NCBI GenBank assembly: GCA_039654915.1
Contig: CM077596.1
Location: 930,001-994,000, forward strand
Direction of reading: 5' to 3'
Source of the DNA: Aquilaria yunnanensis
Lineage: Eukaryota > Streptophyta > Magnoliopsida > Malvales > Thymelaeaceae
DNA length: 64,000 nt
The notes under the pieces are model-generated. The model searched no databases and was not told the origin of the DNA. It saw only the letters and a program-made list of their open reading frames with translations. A program made the position numbers and the translations under genes. Of this stretch, positions 58,613 to 64,000 are shown in pieces. The number at the start of each line of letters is the position of its first letter. Positions within the stretch are counted from its first letter, which is position 1.

Positions 58613-59360
58613 ATGGTTAATGCTACCAAAGGACTCTTTATTTCTTGGTACACTTTGCTATTTTACATGTTGTATCATTTATTATAATTTTTACATTTAC
58701 TTTCACCTAGCATTTTTGTTGGGACTGGGCAGTATAATCTTATCCTTCAAGTAATGATGTTAAGATCATGTTAGCAACTTTAAACCAAATAGTTGAAGTT
58801 AGTAAGTTAATGGGGGAAAATATACGCTCATGGAAGCCACAATAATAGGAAGTCTTGGTGCAAACTGGGCTGGCAAAAGGGGAAAAAAATGATAATAATA
58901 AAAATAACAGAATCATAGTAACTTTTGGATATCATTGTGCAGATTATGTGAATAGGTGTAAAGGTAGAAATTGATGGTGTGAAAAATGTGCGGTTGATCG
59001 TTGGCTGTTCGTCTGTAGAGTGTTTAGTCAGTCCTTGATGTTTACATTTTTTATGAAATCACTGAGCTTACTTGAAGAAAATGGTATAGTAGTCTATGTT
59101 TGGCTAATATACGATTGCAGATTTCAGTAGATTTGTTTCCTTTAGCCTAATAATGTGCTTTTGCGTGTGTATTTTTCTGAAGTGATATTCCGATGGCACA
59201 GTTTATCATCAATTTGAATGCATCGCTGCCGCCATCACAGAAGTTCATAATACAAGTTTTGGACAACACTCACCTTTTCGTGCATCAAGATGCAGCCAGT
59301 AGAATTCGGACCGCCATTTCGGAGTTCAGGGACCAAAATTCTTATGAAAAGCCAGGTTGA
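58613..59360 (+). CDS. TFB5: TFIIH subunit TFB5 (GTF2H5/TTDA), 2 exons, 70 aa
   Basis: Smallest core subunit of general transcription and DNA-repair factor TFIIH, which stabilises the complex and supports nucleotide-excision repair. Exon 1 is 58613-58647 (MVNATKGLFIS, then C split over the junction) and exon 2 is 59183-59360. The GT donor and AG acceptor join to give CDIPMAQFIINLNASLPP, then QKFIIQVLDNTHLFV, and an end ISEFRDQNSYEKPG. The 70-residue length and the blocks KGxFISCDxPMAQFI, FIIxxLDxTHLFV and RDQN are family hallmarks. Its 3' end lies inside the right arm of the inverted duplication (from 59303), which left a truncated copy at 55112-55169. It is transcribed towards the minus-strand B3 gene downstream. 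Confidence 0.93.
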
Positions 59361-59664
59361 TGTCATTAATTTGTTGCTGTCTTGGGTTTAGGTGAATTCT
59401 CGTGTCTGTGATATACAATGTCTTTTATCATTTGATCCAATAGCCTTGCATTAAATAGGAATAGATTTGATTAACACTGATTCCTCTCCGATGGAGTATT
59501 AGAACGAGAAAATCCATTAGATAATGAAGCATTTGGTTTCTCGCTCTTTGCAGGACCCTGAGAAATCAAATCTCTCGCTTGCAAGCCGAAATTCATTTAT
59601 TTCATTCAATAGTAATTACGTTTATTACCTCGTTTATTATCATCAATAGTTACAATCGGTTAAC

Positions 59665-60694
59665 TAATGGAAAAAATAACAAATTAACCACCCATGTTTT
59701 CGTTTGACTCGATTTAGCCGCTAATAGTTTTTTGGAACAAAATAAACAACTGAAGTTACTTAGTCGGTTCAAATTGGCTACTTAATGACAATTTAATGAA
59801 ATATTCCATTTTTGGATGAGATATTCAATTTATTCCAAGACAAAAAATAATAAATAAACCACTAAAATTTTTTTGTTGGCCGATTAAGCCACTTATGTTT
59901 GTTTTTTGATCGAATAAGCTATTAATATTTTTATATGAGTCAAATTACTCATTCTATGTTAAATTTAATATTTTGTTCAACCTTTTATGGAGACCAAGTT
60001 AGCATTTTGTAGATAAAATTGGAAATTTTGGAGGCTTATTTTTTTTTTTTTACGGAGAAAATTGATGAAATTAGTAGTTTATTTCATTATTTTTTATATT
60101 TTATTAAAATATAAAATATTCTATTTAAATGATTTTTGATAAATTCCTTCTCTTATCAAAATGAGATAAAAGTTATAATACTTATAATAAGATTACTTTG
60201 ACTAGCTAAAACTGAAAATTCATCGTCCTCAGCCATCACTTTTGTCCATGCAAACAGCTTCAACTTTGAGTTTATCTTCTCATTCTTTAACACTTAGTAC
60301 TGTTGTTAATGTGAAATATAATATATCCACTAGCAGAAAGAAAGGTCAATAATGAAATTTTAGATATTGATTTTGGGGTTTGAAAAGAGAGGATGATCCA
60401 TGATTAATCAAAATATTAACAGATTTCACACTGTGACAATAAAAGTTACATATTTAGACAATTTTGAACTAAAAGTATCAATTATATAAAAAATAAAAAA
60501 AGATGGTGAGCAGTTTTGTAATTTTTTTATTGAATTTTAAAGTGTAGTGGGTGAATAGGGTTATTTGAATAATGTTTGTGGTTTATTCAGTTATTTACAT
60601 AACTTCGATTGTTTATTTGAGTTGCAAAAAATATAAGTGATTGATTTGGGCCAAGTTAAAACAAAGTGGTTTTTTTTTATTATGATTTTTGCCA
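59665..60694. mobile_element. 1.03-kb TIR element inserted in the right arm
   Basis: The left end TAATGGAAAAAATAACAAAT and the reverse complement of the right end, TAATGGCAAAAATCATAATA, start TIRs of about 100 bp (shared AAATAAACAA(C/T)(T/C)GAAGTTA further in). TTAAC flanks both sides (59660-59664 and 60695-60699). The left arm, reverse-complemented, has the uninterrupted site AATAGTTAACCAACCC, so the insertion postdates the duplication or was excluded from it. There is no transposase. The superfamily is uncertain from a duplication of up to 5 bp. Confidence 0.87.
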
Positions 60695-61233
60695 TTAACC
60701 AACCCAGTTACCTTTTTAATAAAAAATAGTTAGGATCTGAGTTGCAAAATCTAATCGAGTTTTTTCAAGTATTAATAATACTCGATGTAGCCGTCCTAAA
60801 AGTTGTCCATGTTTTCTATGTTAGTCTTAAGATTCTATGCTTTTCTAAATGAGTCTTTGAACTTTGTAATTGTCTCAACAATTGTCATGCAAGATAACGT
60901 AGTAAACTGGGATTTCATCTAATTAAACCGGCACATATATGTGTCTAGGTAAGTCCCATCCAAATTATACACTCTCCAGGAGGGGACCGTGTAATGTCTT
61001 TTTATTTTTCTTTTAACTTAATTAATTTTCCGAAAGTCATAATTTAATTTAATTAATTATGGCGTACCCCGTACCAAAAAACAAAAAAAATAAGGAATCA
61101 GGATTATTCAGGTAGGAAAAAGTAATGATGTTCATATTATGTGTATTTTTACATGCCCATATAATTAAGGTAGTAACAAATTTGAACGACCAAAAACAAT
61201 TAACGATTGTTTGCAAGAAGATTGTGGATTTAA

Positions 61234-62250
61234 TTAGGCACGGCTCAGGACCCGAAAGTGGAATCTGGAATTGCGTCCATCCCAGCAGAGTAGTACCTTG
61301 TCCCTGAGCTCCAGGCTCCTCCTCTTGACGAACTCCTTGACCCAGTTGCCGCAGAGAACGTAAGAATTAGAGGAATGCCAGAGCTTCAGGGTCAGCCAGT
61401 GCGTCGATTCGGTTTCTTGGTCAAAAACCTCAACCTCGAGTCCTCCGTTGTTCACCCTGTCGATTGTATCCGAACTAAAGAGAGGCAGAATATGGTTGGT
61501 CACGTAGCTTTTTGTAAGCATTAGCCTTGACAGATGACCAAGATCGCTGGCCGTCAGCTCCTTCTCGAACTCACCAAGACCCGGGCTCGTAGTTACTTGT
61601 TTCTGTTTCTTGGAAGCCCGTGCTTTGTCTTCCGCAGTTGCTGTTTCCCTTTTTTCGGTCGTAGAAGAAGCTGGCGATGCCAAAAAGTAGTCGCCGCAGC
61701 CAGACTTAGCTTGTTTCTGATCTTGGGTTGATCTGTTTTGGGTGGGAACTGTTGAAACCTGGTGCATGTTGATGTTAGTAGGGGAGAGGAAGACGCCGAA
61801 GAGATGGATTCCTGGACGTGGGTTGTTAGAGGGGTTGGGCTGAGAAAGCGATAACTTAGTTGTCAAGGTACCACTGATCTCAGCTTCTAATTCATCTTGT
61901 CCAACTCTAGTTAGTTCTACTGAATCAGAAAGCCGAGGGAAAAGAAAGGGAGCCGACGCGGGCGGAGAAACAGGTGGACAAGCAAGAGAATTGGTAGGGA
62001 GGGCCATGAAAAAGCAGTCGCGGATAAACTTATTGACTTGTTTCTGATCTTCAGTTGTCTTCTGGGCCGGAACAGCTTGTGTTGTCGAACCCTGCCGGGG
62101 CATGTTGGTAGGGGAGAGGAAGTTGACGCCGAAGAGACAGATTCCTGGGGATTTGTTAACGGGTTTCGACCACTGAGAACTTGGCGATGGTTGATGATCA
62201 GCTGTCGACGTACCCGTCTCAGCGCTTGCAGCTTCTTCATTTACTCCCAT
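61234..62250 (-). CDS. B3 DNA-binding domain protein, right copy
   Basis: Intact single-exon gene, 338 aa, encoding the same architecture as the B3 copy at 53272-54291: two LFGV-core motifs in the N-terminal half and a C-terminal B3 domain ending FHFRVLSRA. By eye there are roughly 20-25 residue differences and two small indels, mostly in the N-terminus (MGVNEEAASAETGTSTAD versus MDVDEEAASAERDRLAAD). In the B3 domain only four or so positions differ (for example W for R in STHRLTL and E for G in VKGFVK). No stops or frameshifts have accumulated, so both copies may be functional. Promoter and leader sequence upstream of the ATG are conserved between the copies to about 62512. The gene is convergent with TFB5. 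Confidence 0.88.
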   Translation of the reverse strand: MGVNEEAASAETGTSTADHQPSPSSQWSKPVNKSPGICLFGVNFLSPTNMPRQGSTTQAVPAQKTTEDQKQVNKFIRDCFFMALPTNSLACPPVSPPASAPFLFPRLSDSVELTRVGQDELEAEISGTLTTKLSLSQPNPSNNPRPGIHLFGVFLSPTNINMHQVSTVPTQNRSTQDQKQAKSGCGDYFLASPASSTTEKRETATAEDKARASKKQKQVTTSPGLGEFEKELTASDLGHLSRLMLTKSYVTNHILPLFSSDTIDRVNNGGLEVEVFDQETESTHWLTLKLWHSSNSYVLCGNWVKEFVKRRSLELRDKVLLCWDGRNSRFHFRVLSRA

Positions 62251-63136
62251 TCTTCTAGTTACTTACGTATTGGATGCAGATAATCAGAAAGTCAATTAGG
62301 GAAGAGAAACTAATAAGCCAGGGAGACGACGCACGAGGGCAGAGAAAGAAAAAAGGTGGAGAAGGTGAAGGAGAGGAAGCCGTAGGGACGAAAGAGATTG
62401 TCGTACGGTATAGTATATATAACCAACGGGAGACGAGTTCGATTCGCGGCAGGAGTTGGAAAGAATGAAACCCCCACCTGCAAGGAATCAGAATGTAATT
62501 AGGTTTCCTCACATTACTTAAAATTTGATTATTTTGAATATTTGATTACGAGCCGTTGGACATTCTTGCGCCAATTTGTCTCCTTGTTCTTTTTCCTTTT
62601 TTCGTTTTTTCGGTTGGGGGAGGTAAGTATTGTCCAATTTAAATTAAAATTTTAAAAAGTTAATGTTAAACTCTGCATAAAAAATATCACATCCAAGAGG
62701 CAAAGCGTAGCTAATTTTGAAACAGAAAAGGACAATGTAATTAATTTCACATGAATCTCCAAGAGCGAACTATAATTAGCCTATGAAGATGCCCAAGAAA
62801 AAGTGGTAATTAATATCCTTTAGAGCCTTGGTTGCTTAAACAAATGCTTTGATGGTAATTTTGTGGTGAAATATGATGTTTGAAAACAAAACAAAATAAT
62901 AATAAAACACCAAATAACTATTGGTTTCTTTTTAAGCTCAATCACACACACACATATATAATTTAAGGTAAAATCTTAATTTGGGTAGAATCTTGTGAAA
63001 TCCCTATTCTATTCGTTCCATAAATGTTTAGAATCTTAACTTTACAATTCCATATTATTAGTCGAAAAATAAACTTCTATGTTTAATTGAACTTATTTAA
63101 TTTTAGATCAAGTTAGACATTTAATCTAATATTATA

Positions 63137-63924
63137 CTCCTTCCATCTTAGCCCATTTGCTCCATTTACTTTTGCACGAATATTAAAAAAATCACTGTTT
63201 TGACTCACCTTTCCAAATTTGCCCTTATCTTCATCTCTCTAACTCCGCCTCCTACAAACTTTCTAGTGTCCTTCCCTCACCACAGCTCCCTCATCACGGT
63301 CCTTCCTTCACCGCCCCCCTTCGCCGCCGCTCCTCATCTTACCATCACTCCTCACCTTGGCGCTCCTTCCTCCCTCGCTGTCACTCTTCGTCTCGCTGCT
63401 GCTCATCGCCTTGCCTCGCTTTGCTCCCATTTCCCATGATTCTCGTGTCTCTCTCAGATCTCACTCACCGTGCCTTACTTCACTCCGATCTTCCCTCTGG
63501 CCTGAATTCATGTCAATCCCTCTTATCCGGCCTTGATTCATGTTGATTCGCGTTGCCGTCGTTGCCCGATTCGTGTCACCTAGTCATTAATTCACCAGCC
63601 TCGTTCGCGTCGCCCTCTCTACATCCATCGGTCGCACCTCAGTCTTTTGGGCATTTGTTGTCGACCACATCCGTTAGTCGAGCTTTTGTCGCCTCGTCAT
63701 CGATTCAGAGTGGAACCACGCCAAATGGAGAGAGAGAATGGAAATTGGTAAAGGAGAGAGAGAGAAAGAGAAGGATCTACTCGGAGGGGTGGGTGTCAGA
63801 TGATTGGTAAGTAAGGGAAATAATGGTAAATGAAATGTAAAAAATTAATTAAAAGGGAAATGGTGCAAGTGTTTTGGGACTACTCAAAAAGGAAAATAAA
63901 GTAAAATATATAGGACGGAGAGAG
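63137..63924. mobile_element. Stowaway-like element with unusually long GC-richer interior, 788 bp
   Basis: Termini CTCCTTCCATCTTAG and the reverse complement CTCTCTCCGTCCTATATA are flanked by TA (63135-63136 and 63925-63926). Subterminal sequences (TTGCTCCATTTACTTTTGC versus TTTCCTTTTTGAGTAGTCCC) are less alike. The interior 63235-63720 is C/T-rich and GC-richer than the surroundings, with short open frames but no recognisable protein. This is longer than typical Stowaway MITEs, so the interior may be captured or foreign sequence. Confidence 0.7.
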
Positions 63925-64000
63925 TATAATAAAGCAGGATCATTTTCATGTTTAGAAATGTCTTTCCTTTAATTTTTGCTTATGTGTTTTTACTCTCATG

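Larger units (their letters stand above)
59303..63130. repeat. Right arm of the large inverted duplication
   Basis: Inverted counterpart of 52014-55169, longer because a 1.03-kb element is inserted at 59665-60694. It contains the last 58 bases of the TFB5 CDS, the TFB5 3' flank, and the B3 gene on the minus strand with its promoter. The inner edge is at AATT, 59303. The outer edge is near 63130, where a Stowaway element begins. Confidence 0.93.

Overview
The window is nuclear DNA of a flowering plant, most likely a eudicot. The genes are sparse and intron-rich with GT..AG introns. The proteins are plant-specific: a NINJA co-repressor adaptor, an ATL RING-H2 ligase, an STP sugar symporter, a PLS-class PPR protein, B3 factors and a plastid-type glyoxalase I. 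The spacers are very AT-rich and packed with MITEs and other terminal-inverted-repeat (TIR) DNA elements. I cannot name the species.

Layout. 1-6.2 kb: an alpha/beta-hydrolase gene on the minus strand (nine coding exons, 535 aa). 8.8-11.4 kb: an STP14-type hexose/H+ symporter on the minus strand (four exons, 513 aa). 12.7-20 kb: no genes; it holds a 2.76-kb fold-back element built from tandem repeats, a nearly perfect 581-bp tandem duplication and a hAT-like remnant. 20.2-27.5 kb: NINJA and ATL42, both on the plus strand, a pairing I recall as also being close in Arabidopsis. 28-36 kb: several TIR elements, one carrying a decayed F-box/LRR gene fragment. 36-39.5 kb: a nine-exon glyoxalase I. 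39.5-47.3 kb: repeats, with two Stowaway-like MITEs, a hAT-type element and a 1.68-kb TIR element. 47.5-50.9 kb: an eight-exon Bin3/MEPCE-type RNA methyltransferase.

52-63.1 kb is the most striking part. A segment of at least 3.1 kb with an intact B3-domain gene is present twice in opposite orientation, around a 4.1-kb centre. The centre holds an intact PPR gene and most of an intact two-exon TFB5 gene (TFIIH subunit, 70 aa). The right arm runs into the 3' end of TFB5. The left arm carries only the last 18 codons and 3' flank of TFB5, so the right arm looks like the source and the left arm like the derived copy.

The genes do not form a pathway and look like ordinary neighbours. What is special is the structural record. 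Several insertions can be dated or polarised inside the window because a duplicated copy preserves the empty site. Five TIR elements have recognisable 8-10 bp target-site duplications (three perfect, two imperfect), and three of them end 160-400 bp upstream of start codons. Both B3 proteins carry two LFGV-core motifs resembling the known plant repression motif.
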